Shown here: positions 35,389 to 45,903 of the stretch, piece after piece | How positions within the stretch are numbered: the stretch's first letter is position 1 | How the letters are laid out: every line of letters starts with the position of its first letter | Source of the DNA: Strobilurus pachycystidiatus | Lineage: Eukaryota > Basidiomycota > Agaricomycetes > Agaricales > Physalacriaceae | Direction of reading: 5' to 3' | Assembly (NCBI GenBank): GCA_019915135.1 | Contig: JAHLMK010000007.1 | Coordinates: 558,001-622,000 of the forward strand | Length of the DNA: 64,000 nucleotides | Notes under the pieces: generated by a model | The model's database searches: none | Seen by the model: only the letters and a program-made list of their open reading frames with translations | Told to the model about the DNA's origin: nothing | Position numbers and translations under genes: made by a program

Positions 35389-38300
35389 TCAAGACAGACC
35401 GGACTTCGTATGTGCCAAAAGCTGAGACAACATATCCTCCAATTTTGCCAGCCGCTCATCCAGAGATACTAGTCGCTTGTCGACAGATCCAAGTCGCTCG
35501 TCCTGTTTCTTATCGAGCTCCTGGAACCTCCTCTCCAAGGCTGCCAGCTTCTTCTCGGCATCCATAGCCTCATCCGGCACCGACGAGTCCGTTATCCGCA
35601 CAAGATGGTGATGAAACCCATGCTCCCACCAGTAAGGCTTTTCCGGAGCCTCTTCGTTGTCGGGGTGAGGTAGGTACTCCTTTCGGGCACAATGCTCGCA
35701 TACGTAGCCGATTTGCTCTTGTTCCGGCTCTGGAATCATTGTCAGTTTGTCCTCCAAGAAAATCGTGACGAAATTCACTAGAACACTGAAGACAAACCCA
35801 GAATGGATATGAGACTGCCGTCTTGACCCCACATTTCCCTAACAAGCACCTTCGCTCCAGGTCGAGGTCGGCAGACGAGTTTGTGTCGGTGTTCGCCACT
35901 GCAAATAGGCTCTTGACGTGATCATGACGGGCTAGTACTCTTGCCTTTGGAATCATCCAAGCCAGAGTTCCGGGAGGGAGCATTGTCCTCACTTTGATGA
36001 TTGCGTGCGAGCGCTCATGTACCATGCCGTCGGATTTCCTCGAGGTGGGTTTGTCGATGCAGTCATCGCAGAGGTCGATAGTGTTTGAGAACTCCTTGTC
36101 GATGCATACAGTGCATATGTTTCGAGAGCCTACCAGGGTCCCTTCACATCCATCGCAGTATACACCACTTCGATCCATGAGCATGGGGGTGGATTGCGTA
36201 AAGCTGAATGGTCTCACCAATGTAGATATAACTTGACCAAGGCGTCCTGCTCGGCATGCTGATAGTATAATTTGGCGTCCATGGGTGACATCTCACTCCG
36301 AAGGACGATGAGGCTTTGACACTCCTCGTCACCAAACGGAGCACGAGGGACCATCTCAAAATACGACATTCTTTCCTTGATCACCAGCTCAATCATCAGT
36401 CGCCTCTCTGTCCCCCGCCTCTTGAAGTGCGCCCAGCTATACATGTCCCGTCGCACCAGGTCAAGTACCGCGTCACGAGCAAACGCCCATAGTCGAGATA
36501 TTATCTTTTTCCCACCTACAACGAATGGTTCAGGAAAAGGGCGCTTGGTCTCCTGGTCACGAGGGAGATATCGATAGAGCGAAGGAGGCGTACGACCAAA
36601 GGTAAAGGTTCCCTTTCCGGTAGTGTACTCGAAGTCACGATGCACCTCACTGTATGTGCCGGTGAAAGTTTGACCGTCCTCACTGAGTCGGCCCCGAAGA
36701 ACAGCGTTCTTCGACTCGTTGCTAAAGACTAGGGTGATGGTGTACCGAAGGAGCTCCGCTGTGTCTTCGGCGCCCTCACTAACCGCGTCCGTATCGTTGG
36801 CCGTCGAGTCATCCCCCTCTTCTTCTCCCGACGCATCTTCGCTCTCCACAACGCCAACATTCTCTTCCTCGTCAGATACATCGTCCTCCGCCTCCTCATT
36901 GACTTTCTCACCACCCTGCGCTTCGTCTCCCGATTCCACCAACTCCTCATCACTCGCTTCTTCTGGTGTTGCATCCTCATCAGACTCGGCCGCATCCTCA
37001 GTCGTTGCTTCTCCGTCATCTGAGTTATCATCCCCCTCAGCGGCTTCCTCTTCTCCATCATGACCTCCCTTCCCAACAGACCCAGTCAGCGTTGCGCGAT
37101 CATACGGCGACATCGCCTTCCCCTCGATCCCCCCTTCCTTTGTCACAGCAGAAATGATCATATGAACCAATGAGTACTTCGACTCGGGCGTGGACGCCTC
37201 GCCCTCCCTCTCCGGCTCTGTCCACAGCTGGCCCGTCCACGATCCCAGCAGTGGTGTCTCATCTGTGCCATAAGAAGCACACCGATCTACTTCCGCAGAA
37301 CAAAACTCATATACATCCGTATGGTCGTCATTGCGAGGAGGGTATCTGAGTATGCTAGTCGGGTCTTGGTCTGGGGAGGAATTCGAGTCACTGGCATCCG
37401 ATTGAGATGAAGCTGACGAAGAATCAGAGCCGTCGTCGGATGTTTCGTCGTCGCTGTCTGTTTCCAGGATCTCGTCGGGGTTGTCGTATCCATAGGTCAC
37501 CAGCGAGTTTGCAGACCTTGCATTTGAGGATTGGTACGTTAACGCGAACTATGTACACAAATTGTTAGCGTTACGAAGGATTGCAGGTCCAAAGAAGCAG
37601 ACACACCAGACCAAATGCTGTGTTTTCGAAGCGCTTCACCACGTCTTGGTTGGATTGCCGGAATAGAGCTATAAAATCTCAGTCGATTAGAGGTACAGTT
37701 ATAAGAGTTTACGGACCTTCGAGATTATGCATTTGAACATCCATAGCAGCAAAGATCGCCTCCAAAGAGGATATCATATCGACAGTCTCCGTAGGGTTCA
37801 GAATGTACCACTTGGGCACTGGCTCGTCTGCATCTGGTGGAGGCTTGCGGGCTAATTGCAGAACCTTCAGGTGGTGCCGAAGGACAAGGTATAACATGGG
37901 ATATATGAACTAAAATGATCTCAGCATAGACGACGACTGGATGGTCACCGACGTACCCGTTCAACTCTACCGGGGCCGGTGATGAGAGTGACCGTTGACT
38001 GCGTATCAAGGTAGAACCCGAAGCCCTCGAGCTTGCTGTTCAGACGAGACTCCTCGAGCTCCATGTATTCCTGTAGAAGTTTGTAGAGTTCCAGATCCTC
38101 CAGCCTGTTTGGCCTCTCGGTTTTTGTAGAGCGCAGAAGCATGTCGATGCGAGAGGATATGTCTGAGTTAACGTACAATGTGACGGCCCATCGGTTGGCG
38201 GGAGGCATGTTGATAGCGAGCGATTGCATCTCGCCTATGATTCGGTATATCTGTTTCTTGTAAATGTCGACAGTTATTCTCCAGCCTGCGGGATGATAAG

Positions 38301-40270
38301 CGCACGACGAGGGCACCAAAGAAATGAACAACCGTCCGCCCAGAACGCGATCCAGCGAAGGAGACTAAACGCAGAATCAGATTGGTATTTTGAAAGCAAA
38401 AGGAAGGACATACGACCAATGCGTCGGTTTGCTATCGATGAATGAGTTCACTTCGCGGATACTCACGAAGCCGGTCCCATCATCGTCTATCACCTCCACG
38501 ATTGGCTGGATGTACGCAACGTTGAAGTAGGTCATGGCCCAGATGTCCTCGCCTTTGGGACGGAAATGCGAGTACTGCCACGGCACTGGATCAGGATTGG
38601 ACGGAGAAGAGGGCGAAAGACGATATGGATCCACGCCAGACGGAGATACAGGTGGTGTTTGTTTCTCTTCACTTAGAGTGGCGACGTAGTAGTCTCGAAG
38701 AGCAAGGACGAAATGTCGCGCCTTCACGCTGCCGGTCCATTTCTAAAGAAAGTTCAGCACATTGTGCTCGATTTCGTCAGATGTCCTGACCATGCTTGAC
38801 CAGAAATTCTGTAGTTCCTAAGTATGAAATCAGTAAGGTGCCAACCACTGAAGAGAAATGACCCTACGATATCGCGCAATTGACTTGTGTGCTCGCCACC
38901 AGTGATCGCACGCATCAGACGTTGTTCAGTCATGGTCAGCCCAGTCGAAAACGTGTTCTTGAAGTCGGCGGCAAGTGCATCGAGCTTCTTCTGGAAGTAG
39001 CGCTTGTGTTTGTCTAGCGCAGCCGTCATGTCGTCCACATAGTCGTCCCGCAGCCTCTTCTTCACCTCCACAAGCTGATCGTTCTCCTTATCCTTCGACA
39101 GCGACTTCGACCCAGGACCCAACACATCGGCGTTGGTTTTGCCGCTCATCTGAAGGAGCTTCTTGACACTGTTGTTGTCCTCCAAGCATGCCTTCGGTCC
39201 ACCGTGTTGCTCGATGTATTCGCGTATGGCCTTGTCTTTTTCGGCCTCCAATTTGCGAAACATGGCCATGGTGTCGAGCTTGACGTTGATCTCCGCGAGC
39301 TTTCGGTCGAAAGCGTCAAATGACTGAGCCATCAGCTGGCCGGTATAAGCCGTGAAGAGGTGGATGGTCCGGTCGAGGTGGATCCGATGCTCGACGAAGC
39401 GGTTAGCGTAGTTCATGAGCTCCTCTTCGTAATCGGACGCGTTGAAGAGTTTGTCTGGGCAAATGATGTTAGAAACGATCGTATAAAGCACAAGAAGCTC
39501 GCGTACTAAAGTAACTCTTGTTGCTGTACATATCGAAAAGAGATCCGGCGCTTTCGATATCGTGGGCGATCTCCTGGATGAGCTTCTGCAGACCAGCGAG
39601 TACGGCGCTGTCCTTCTCCAGATGCTTCGAGTTGAGTTTTCGGAGTCTGATCTCGAACGTCAATAAGGCGATGAAATTTGTAGGGAAGGAACGTACTGGA
39701 AGAAGTAGATCACGGTATCCTGCATCTGTAGTCGAACGACCAAAACTTTTTTGTTGTTTTCGCCGCGCTTTTGGTCGAGGGCGTAAACGGACTGGAAGGC
39801 ATTACTGGCGACTAAGGAAAGGTCAGACCCATATTGATTGAGAGAGAGCGCGAACGCGATCTTACCTTTCAGATATGGATGGAGCTCTGACAAGATCTCC
39901 AGTCCTTTGAGGATGATTGGAACGGCCCTCGTGAGTTTGTTGTCCACCGACTTGGCATCAACCTTGCGGATGACACCGACAGCTGCAGTCAGAGTCCCGA
40001 CGTTCTTGTTGTACCATGCCTCGAGATCGACGGCCTTCGATGCCAATGCCGCGTCCTGCGTTGGGACTAATGGCGGTCTTTGAGTTGTGGTGCAAGGACA
40101 GTCGGGTGATGCATACCGGTGCTTTGCAGATCCGCGGAGCGATCTCTCATCAGACTAGCCGTATCGAGAGATAGTTGGCGATGTAGATTTTCGCGCGCAT
40201 TCGACTGCTCGATGCCGTTGATTTCGATGCTGGGTGGGTTTGGGGACGATGTGCGGTCGTATGTGGCCAT
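35389..40270 (-). CDS. Large EF-hand and ZZ-type zinc-finger protein with acidic linker
   Basis: A multi-exon gene on the minus strand starting MATYDRTSSPNPPSIEING at 40270. In order: a long all-helical region (exons between 40050 and 38850) with several coiled-coil-like stretches; one canonical EF-hand loop, DDDGTGFVSIRE, near 38480; and a conserved region rich in helices. Then comes a very acidic Glu/Asp/Ser linker of over 100 residues (about 36750-37080), and a beta-rich segment with FTGTYSEVHRDFEYTTGKGT. Near 36150-36000 there is a ZZ finger (YCDGC, CTVC, LCDDC, H...H) and then a second Cys-x2-Cys pair set (VCLQC, YVCEHC). A heptad C-terminal coiled coil closes the protein (KRLVSLDERLAKLEDMLSQL). 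ZZ fingers bind peptides and the EF-hand binds calcium, so this may be a calcium-responsive scaffold. I do not recognise a named protein. Some exon limits are approximate. Confidence 0.65.
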
Positions 40271-40429
40271 GGCTTCTTGACGCGTTGTCTGACCCGGGAT
40301 ACTGTATATGTGCTTCTCTCGAGTGAGAGAAATCCTCCGGCCAGTCCATGTTCACGTGGTCCAAGTATGGCGCCTCAGAGCGTCGAAGCCTCGAGCCATT
40401 CGGAGCAAGCTGGGAGTGTATTGGTTGGC

Positions 40430-40660
40430 TGGGCCCGTGTAATCTCGGCGCTTACACGAAAGACTTCGAAGTTCTAAAAATGCCATGTTCCTCGCTCCGA
40501 GTGCCTTGACCTCCAGAGAGAAACCGACCGTAGAGGCGATGAGTAGCAGTTTGTCGGCGATAGCTTGTAGGCGTGGCGACAGTCGACTGTGACGGCTCTG
40601 CAGAAGGAGGCGTCGGGAGACCGGTCCGGTTGGTCATGTCGCGAATAAACAAGGACAGAC
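40430..40660 (-). pseudogene. Degenerate copy of a small exon also present at 47.1-47.3 kb
   Basis: Reads MTNRTGLPTPPSAEPSQS from an ATG at about 40635, then loses the frame. The DNA matches 47109-47332 in order: ACCGGACCGG, CCGACGCCTCC, then after divergent sequence GGGCCC near the far end. This copy keeps the start codon, and the other keeps the C-terminal coding part, so both derive from a third gene outside the window. It lies just upstream of the EF-hand/ZZ gene and directly beside the Mutator-like element. Confidence 0.5.
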
Positions 40661-40665
40661 TAGAC

Positions 40666-41272
40666 TCGTAATACTAGTCTCGTTCCCGACGTTTTGGTGA
40701 TATCTCCCACCTCGTAACCTCGGTGGATCCTCGTGGTACTCGGATATCGGACCGATCGGAGTCGAATTTTTGGGCGCGAGATATCACCAAAACGTCTGGG
40801 GCATTTCGTATAGAGATCGCCATGTCCTGTCACGTCACACCCACCCAATTCCACTCGAAAGTGCTTTCTATGCTACTTACACACAGAGTGGCATCTCAGA
40901 GTAGGCTGAAATGGTCCCTAACACTACTGTATTGATTGTGAAGCTGAGAATACCCCGTGTTCTTCAGCCTCAATGGCTTCTCTGCCCCTGGAACAAGGAC
41001 ATTTGTATCACAGATTGCAAGTCTGTTGATCCCTCAAATTGCTCCGGGAAAGTTGGCATGACATTCATAACATCCCTATCATTGATTCTTGTCCCAAAAT
41101 ATAGTGGATACGGGGGACGATGAATGAGCTATAAGGCCTGTGACAGGACATGGCGATCACGGTACGAAATGCCCCAGACGTTCTGGCGAACTCTCTGCGC
41201 TAAAAATTCGAACTCCGTCGGTCCGAAAGTCCCGGTGAGCCCAGAACGTCGGGAACGAGACTATCGTAATAC
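40666..41272. mobile_element. Mutator-like element, non-autonomous (589 bp), with 9-bp target-site duplication
   Basis: The element proper is 40675-41263. Its ends are TAGTCTCGTTCCCGACGTT and the exact inverse. Arms are long: 40675-40833 pairs imperfectly with 41140-41263, including GCATTTCGTA and GATCGCCATGTCCTGTCAC near the inner ends. It is flanked by a perfect 9-bp repeat TCGTAATAC at 40666-40674 and 41264-41272. Long arms with a 9-bp duplication are the hallmark of Mutator-like transposons. The left arm has an inner hairpin (ACGTTTTGGTGATATCTC and its inverse). It has no coding capacity. Confidence 0.85.
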
Positions 41273-41918
41273 TATCGATCAACCGGAAGTGTCAATCAAA
41301 TAGCAACCAATTGACACTTCTGTCGTATTTACTCAATTTTTCATGTACAGCGGTGAAAATTTCAGGAATGCTTAGTATCGACCCGATGTATGGACTGAAT
41401 CAAAAAACCAATTTTTGCGAGCTTGTGTGCGCGATGCCAGACGATGCCGATAAGGACCTCAATTCTGGCAGGAAGTGTCAATCGTGACGAGCTGTGACTC
41501 CGCCAACTTTCGCAGACAGATCGGAGTTTGAATAATTGGCTGTCACGGCTCGACAGCGGACGCTCTCTCGCTCTCTTGACCCATGCTCTAAAAATCTGCT
41601 TAGTAGTTCAAATGGACCAAATTGATGCCAAAGCCAATGTGTGAGCGTCTCATACCGAACGGACCACTGAGTATGACGTGCCAGGCTGGTTAATAGTAGT
41701 GTCAATGCAGAATTGACACTTCGCACCATCAACGAAATTCCTCAATATCTTCGGGGGCGTGTAATCTAAATTTAAGCTGACGGCCTCATGGTTAGCACAC
41801 CAAAGCATTGTAGTGCAAATCCTCAGAGGGAACGGGTGCGAAATGAGGGCTAGAGAAATTGTTATATCGGTGGATTGACACTTCTGTCCAGATTGACACT
41901 TCTGGTTGATTGATAGTA
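41270..41918. mobile_element. TA-flanked inverted-repeat element (645 bp)
   Basis: The element is 41272-41916, with terminal repeats following CTATCRATCAACCRGAAG (about 26 bp, two mismatches) and a TA on each side (41270-41271, 41917-41918). The TA target fits Tc1/mariner-like or related DNA transposons. The motif AAGTGTCAAT and its complement recur at least six times inside, near both ends and in the middle, probably as transposase-binding repeats. No transposase is encoded. The left TA overlaps the right target duplication of the Mutator-like element, so that element inserted at the very edge of this one. Confidence 0.75.
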
Positions 41919-42053
41919 CCAGTCGGTTCATTCGATACCCACCGGACCGATTGACCGATTGTTTGGTTTGTTTGGTTCGGGCAGGTGGGTATCTCATGAA
42001 CCGACTGGGCCCGCATGGCAGGATTTAGGCCTGGCCCGCCAAATGAGAGGTGG

Positions 42054-42365
42054 TGTAACGAATGTGACGCGAAGCTTACCTCATGGCACAGCACCCGCCC
42101 CGAGTCAGCGCCAGTCAGCGCGTCGAAGGTAGTGGAAGGAACTAGTCGCGGCGCATAGCACTGCCATGGATTGAATGACTCGGGTATAGCCACACGGACA
42201 GTATTTAAGTAGCTTACCGATGTATGAGTGCGGGGACGAACAACGATAACATATCCCACTCAAACTGACTGACTTCTTGGAGTTTTTCAGTTTATTCTCT
42301 TATTTCTTTTATTTTCTATTTATCGCGTGGAAGCTTCGTGTCACCTCGGTCACGACAGCCCCACA
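42054..42365 (+). repeat. Left long terminal repeat
   Basis: 312 bp, paired with 45029-45340. A TATTTAAG motif at about 42201 could serve as TATA box of the element transcript. Confidence 0.9.
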
Positions 42366-42532
42366 TATTTTTGAGTGGTCAGTTTATCAACAAACTAGAC
42401 CCGACAAACCCTCCGCACCTATCTTACTCGCTTGGACTACCCGGATTGATCACCCAGGAATCCCAGGCAGCTATTCTCCCATCACCTATACCCCGAAACC
42501 CTTACTCTTCATAGTATCTTTGTCAAACAAAG

Positions 42533-43681
42533 ATGAACCCGGCCTTTGGAAAGCGCGCCAAAGGCATCGAACCTGGAAAAGTCGGTATCAACAGTGATAT
42601 CGCGGACAGTCGTCGCACTGTTGACAACGGACGTCGTTCCGTTCTGGACGATGAAGAGAGTCATCGTTCTTGGACTACTGTGGGCAGAGATCACAGTTGT
42701 TCTAGTCACGCAGGTGCCGCGAAAAGCGATAGCCTTGCGTTACGTCGTCAATCTATGTCAGTTAGAGATAGAAATAGTGTTTTTGATTCGGAACAAGACA
42801 CCGAGATTGAATTGGCCAGCACAGACGATGAGGATTGCCACGATGCAATCAGAGTATCCGTCGCGATACCCGACGAACCTGCTAGTGTCTCAAGAAAAGA
42901 CATTAAGCAGCACATCAGAGATATTGTGCACAGCCGAGGTCGGCAGCATAAGAAGTCGCGAAAGTCTCGCGATAGCTCAGATGGAAGCAAGTCCGAAGTA
43001 CGGGACAAACATAGACGGACCCAGACGAACCCCGGACGAACCCGAAAGAAGAAATCCAGACATCGCATGTTGCTGAAACCAGTTGCTCCGGAGCCATATG
43101 ATGGTTCCACGGACGCGCAAGCCTTCATGAAGTTCTTGATGGATGGCAGCGCTTATGTCCGTGAGGGACGCGTGGCAAAGAAGGACCGTGTCTTGAAACT
43201 GTCGCGTTTCTTGACCGGTAGTGCATACGATTTCTACGTGTCGACAGTATCCAAGAACCCAAAGAGGTGGAAATTGAAACAATTTTTCATTGAACTTTAT
43301 AACTACTGTTTTCCATTAGATTATCGCTTCCAGCAGCGAAAAGAGCTTGAACTTACCGAACAAGGAGACAAGAAAGTGCGGCAATACACCGCAAAACTAC
43401 ACCAGCTGTTCAATACGGTTGGAATTCTAGATGAACGTGAGAAAGTCCACAAACTGTGGGACGGATTGAACACTTACATTCAGAGAGAACTCTGGAGAGC
43501 TGAGTTGGATCCAGAGGTGTCATCATATCAGGAGGTCGAAAGGAAAGCCGAGCTGATTGAATTGATTGAAGATGTCGCATTGAGTAAAGACGTATCCGAC
43601 TCGAGCAACGACAAACCTGACTCTGCAAATGACAAGACAGAATCTGAATCGGAGTCGGACAAGGATCAGAGAAATACTTAG
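42533..43681 (+). CDS. Gag capsid-like protein of the LTR element
   Basis: A single uninterrupted frame of 382 codons starting MNPAFGKRAKGIEPGKVG, 167 bp after the left LTR. The N-terminal half is charged and Ser-rich. The second half has the Retrotrans_gag pattern: PEPYDGSTDAQAFMKFL, an LTGSAYDFY stretch, then FFIELYNYCFPLDYRFQQRK and VRQYTAKLHQLF. It should form the particle in which element RNA is packaged. The frame closes at a TAG (43679-43681). The next codons continue in the same frame as a Ser/Asp/Glu-rich linker leading to a zinc knuckle, so the TAG divides what looks like one gag. There is no sign of a pol frame. Confidence 0.8.
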   Translation: MNPAFGKRAKGIEPGKVGINSDIADSRRTVDNGRRSVLDDEESHRSWTTVGRDHSCSSHAGAAKSDSLALRRQSMSVRDRNSVFDSEQDTEIELASTDDEDCHDAIRVSVAIPDEPASVSRKDIKQHIRDIVHSRGRQHKKSRKSRDSSDGSKSEVRDKHRRTQTNPGRTRKKKSRHRMLLKPVAPEPYDGSTDAQAFMKFLMDGSAYVREGRVAKKDRVLKLSRFLTGSAYDFYVSTVSKNPKRWKLKQFFIELYNYCFPLDYRFQQRKELELTEQGDKKVRQYTAKLHQLFNTVGILDEREKVHKLWDGLNTYIQRELWRAELDPEVSSYQEVERKAELIELIEDVALSKDVSDSSNDKPDSANDKTESESESDKDQRNT

Positions 43682-45133
43682 TCTGAGACAGAAGATACAG
43701 ACCGTAATACAGCCACCGATGATACAGGCAGCGAGACAGAACATAGCAGTGAAGATGAAAGTCAAAGCAGCGGATCAGATGCCGAATCGTCTGAGAACAG
43801 TAGCCCCAGGGATGTCAACCCTTCCCGTGCAGCTAAGGAGCGTCCTCGTATTCGCATGCTCTCGGATCAGAAACGCCGGGAGTACATGTTGGCGGGCAGA
43901 TGCTTCCAATGCCGAGAACGCGGACACATCGCTAGAAATTGTCCTCAGCTCATACCAGATGATGATGAGATCAAAGACGCAATGAACCAAATCGACGATG
44001 ACACGTACTACAAGCTTGCTAGAGATGTATCGGCAATCAGGATATATTCGATGCTGTTTGACGAAGAAGGGCTCACCCTTGATGACCTAGTGACCCTAGA
44101 AGACAGCCTGGAAGAAACCAATGAAGGACTTGCGCAAGAGACGCGACGAGTTGACACCGCAATCGACACTCCGCTTTGTCTAACCGAGGATCTTGTAGAG
44201 CAAGCACACTCTGCAGGATCGACGAGCGGAAGCAGTCCATTGGGGTCGAATAACGCGTCGCATTCACCTTTACGCAGCTTGAACATCAAAGAACTAGATG
44301 ACCTAGATCAAATAAAGATCAAATCCGAGAAGAACGATGATGGTATCCAGACGTACCTTGACCACAAAAGCGCGCGAGAGAATGATCTCGTCGCGTTTGG
44401 ACTGGATGCATGCGGAATAGAAGTATCGGCTGTTCAAGATGAGCAGGGGATAACACACGGAAGACAGTCAACATACCCGCACAGTTCCGTGTGCACCTCC
44501 CATTCCCCATTTTCCACCACTATTCCGATCCACTCTCCAGCTCCCAGACAACCCAGTGACATTCACCCCAGCCAGCATTTCATATCCACCAGATACCCTT
44601 CCTCGAATGCAGACACCCACTTGCACCAACGTCAGAATCCGCTCGATACATGTGTTCTTCGATATTCGCCTCCGGTACGACCAAAGGTATCCGGTGCGGC
44701 GAAATACATGACAATCTCGGATGATGTCACTGGAAAATGGCCGACAGGAATCGACAACGTTGCGGAGCAGGACAAAGCCATAGGATCGGGAGGGCGCGTG
44801 GTTCCGAGTAGACAGAGGTATCCAGGAGAAGGGAACAGATGCCAGAATAAGGAGAAGGATGGAGGTAGAAGACCAGAATGTTCTCCCACAGCTCAAGATG
44901 GGACAACTTTTGTCATGTCAGATGGTGGACGGAGACAGAGACAGACGGACAATCATCGCGTTGATGGACTCGGAGGCGGAAACGGCTCGGGGATCGGAAC
45001 CCTTCGTGCCGAAGGCTTGGAGGGCGCATGTAACGAATGTGACGCGAAGCTTACCTCATGGCACAGCACCCGCCCCGAGTCAGCGCCAGTCAGCGCGTCG
45101 AAGGTAGTGGAAGGAACTAGTCGCGGCGCATAG
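43682..45133 (+). CDS. Gag continuation with CCHC zinc knuckle
   Basis: In the same frame as the capsid part and open from directly after its TAG. An acidic Ser-rich linker is followed by CFQCRERGHIARNC (C-x2-C-x4-H-x4-C, about 43900-43945), the RNA-binding nucleocapsid knuckle. The rest has no recognisable domain and runs into the right LTR, stopping at 45133. No start signal of its own is evident except the ATG at 43856. Expression would need readthrough of the TAG, internal initiation, or an undamaged sister copy. Confidence 0.6.
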   Translation, partial: SETEDTDRNTATDDTGSETEHSSEDESQSSGSDAESSENSSPRDVNPSRAAKERPRIRMLSDQKRREYMLAGRCFQCRERGHIARNCPQLIPDDDEIKDAMNQIDDDTYYKLARDVSAIRIYSMLFDEEGLTLDDLVTLEDSLEETNEGLAQETRRVDTAIDTPLCLTEDLVEQAHSAGSTSGSSPLGSNNASHSPLRSLNIKELDDLDQIKIKSEKNDDGIQTYLDHKSARENDLVAFGLDACGIEVSAVQDEQGITHGRQSTYPHSSVCTSHSPFSTTIPIHSPAPRQPSDIHPSQHFISTRYPSSNADTHLHQRQNPLDTCVLRYSPPVRPKVSGAAKYMTISDDVTGKWPTGIDNVAEQDKAIGSGGRVVPSRQRYPGEGNRCQNKEKDGGRRPECSPTAQDGTTFVMSDGGRRQRQTDNHRVDGLGGGNGSGIGTLRAEGLEGACNECDAKLTSWHSTRPESAPVSASKVVEGTSRGA

Positions 45134-45340
45134 CACTGCCATGGATTGAATGACTCGGGTATAGCCACACGGACAGTATTTAAGTAGCTTACCGATGTAT
45201 GAGTGCGGGGACGAACAACGATAACATATCCCACTCAAACTGACTGACTTCTTGGAGTTTTTCAGTTTATTCTCTTATTTCTTTTATTTTCTATCTATCG
45301 CGTGGAAGCTTCGTGTCACCTCGGTCACGACAGCCCCACA
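45029..45340 (+). repeat. Right long terminal repeat
   Basis: 312 bp, near-identical to 42054-42365. The end of the gag continuation overlaps its first 105 bp. The sequence just upstream (GGAGGGCGCA) is a poor polypurine tract. Confidence 0.9.
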
Positions 45341-45903
45341 GGTGGGGACTTCAAAAAAATTGGCCTCATTTTGAAAAAAAAGTGCAAAATCACCTATAAG
45401 AAAATGAATCCTCGTGTTGTGAAACGTCCAGAACTGCGATTAGCTCGAGGGGTAAAATTTGGGACCCTATAAATTGTCGAAGTTGTCGAGCTTAACCTTG
45501 ACTGCTTGATCCGGAAGCTTACAAGCAGTCAAGCAACGGTAACGGTTTCTTGCTCTCAAAAAATATCCCTCAAACTGACATTGGATCTCGAGGTTTCAGA
45601 GCAAGGAGATTCATTTTAGTATAGGTGATTTTGCACTTTTTTCTGAAAAAAATGAAAATTCTGTTGAAGTCAGGACGTCTCATTTGGCGGGCCAGGCCAA
45701 AATCGTGCCATGGGGGCCCAGCCGGTTTTGGAAGGTACTCGCTTGCCCGTTGCTGACAAAACCGGATGGTGTCACGAGCCTAAGGACAGACAAGGACCAT
45801 CGGAGAAGAGGTAACATTGACATTTCATTGGCATACATGATGATACAACAGCTCAAACATAGGCTTATGTAGGTGTCAATTGACGTTCACTCCAACTGCC
45901 AAG

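Larger units (their letters stand above)
42054..45340 (+). mobile_element. Gag-only LTR retrotransposon (3287 bp)
   Basis: Two 312-bp LTRs start TGTAACGAATGTGACG and end CAGCCCCACA, the usual TG...CA ends. The element is flanked by a perfect 5-bp target duplication GGTGG (42049-42053, 45341-45345). The LTRs differ visibly at one base (T versus C in CTATYTATCGC), so the insertion is young. The 2.66-kb interior encodes a gag with a CCHC knuckle but no protease, reverse transcriptase, RNase H or integrase. This matches the class called TR-GAG, non-autonomous LTR elements that keep only gag and depend on a partner for copying. The gag looks Ty3-like, by inference. No convincing primer-binding site was identified after the left LTR. 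Confidence 0.85.
41978..45749. mobile_element. Foldback/MITE-like element split by an LTR retrotransposon
   Basis: The left arm begins about 41978 (CGGGCAGGTGGGTA). It runs through GGCCTGGCCCGCCAAATGAG to 42053 and resumes after the LTR element at 45341 with GACTTCAA, ending at GTGCAAAATCACCTATA. The right arm, 45749 down to about 45607, is its inverse with scattered mismatches. Each arm is roughly 140 bp, and without the retrotransposon the element is roughly 480 bp. The outermost ends and target duplication could not be fixed. It has no coding capacity. Confidence 0.7.

Noticed and set aside
36719..37063. Plus-strand serine-rich frame of 114 codons
   Set aside because: It is the antisense shadow of the Glu/Asp/Ser linker of the EF-hand/ZZ protein.
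44468..44896. Minus-strand frame inside the gag-only element as a second gene
   Set aside because: It lies antisense to the open gag frame and has no motif; shadow frame.
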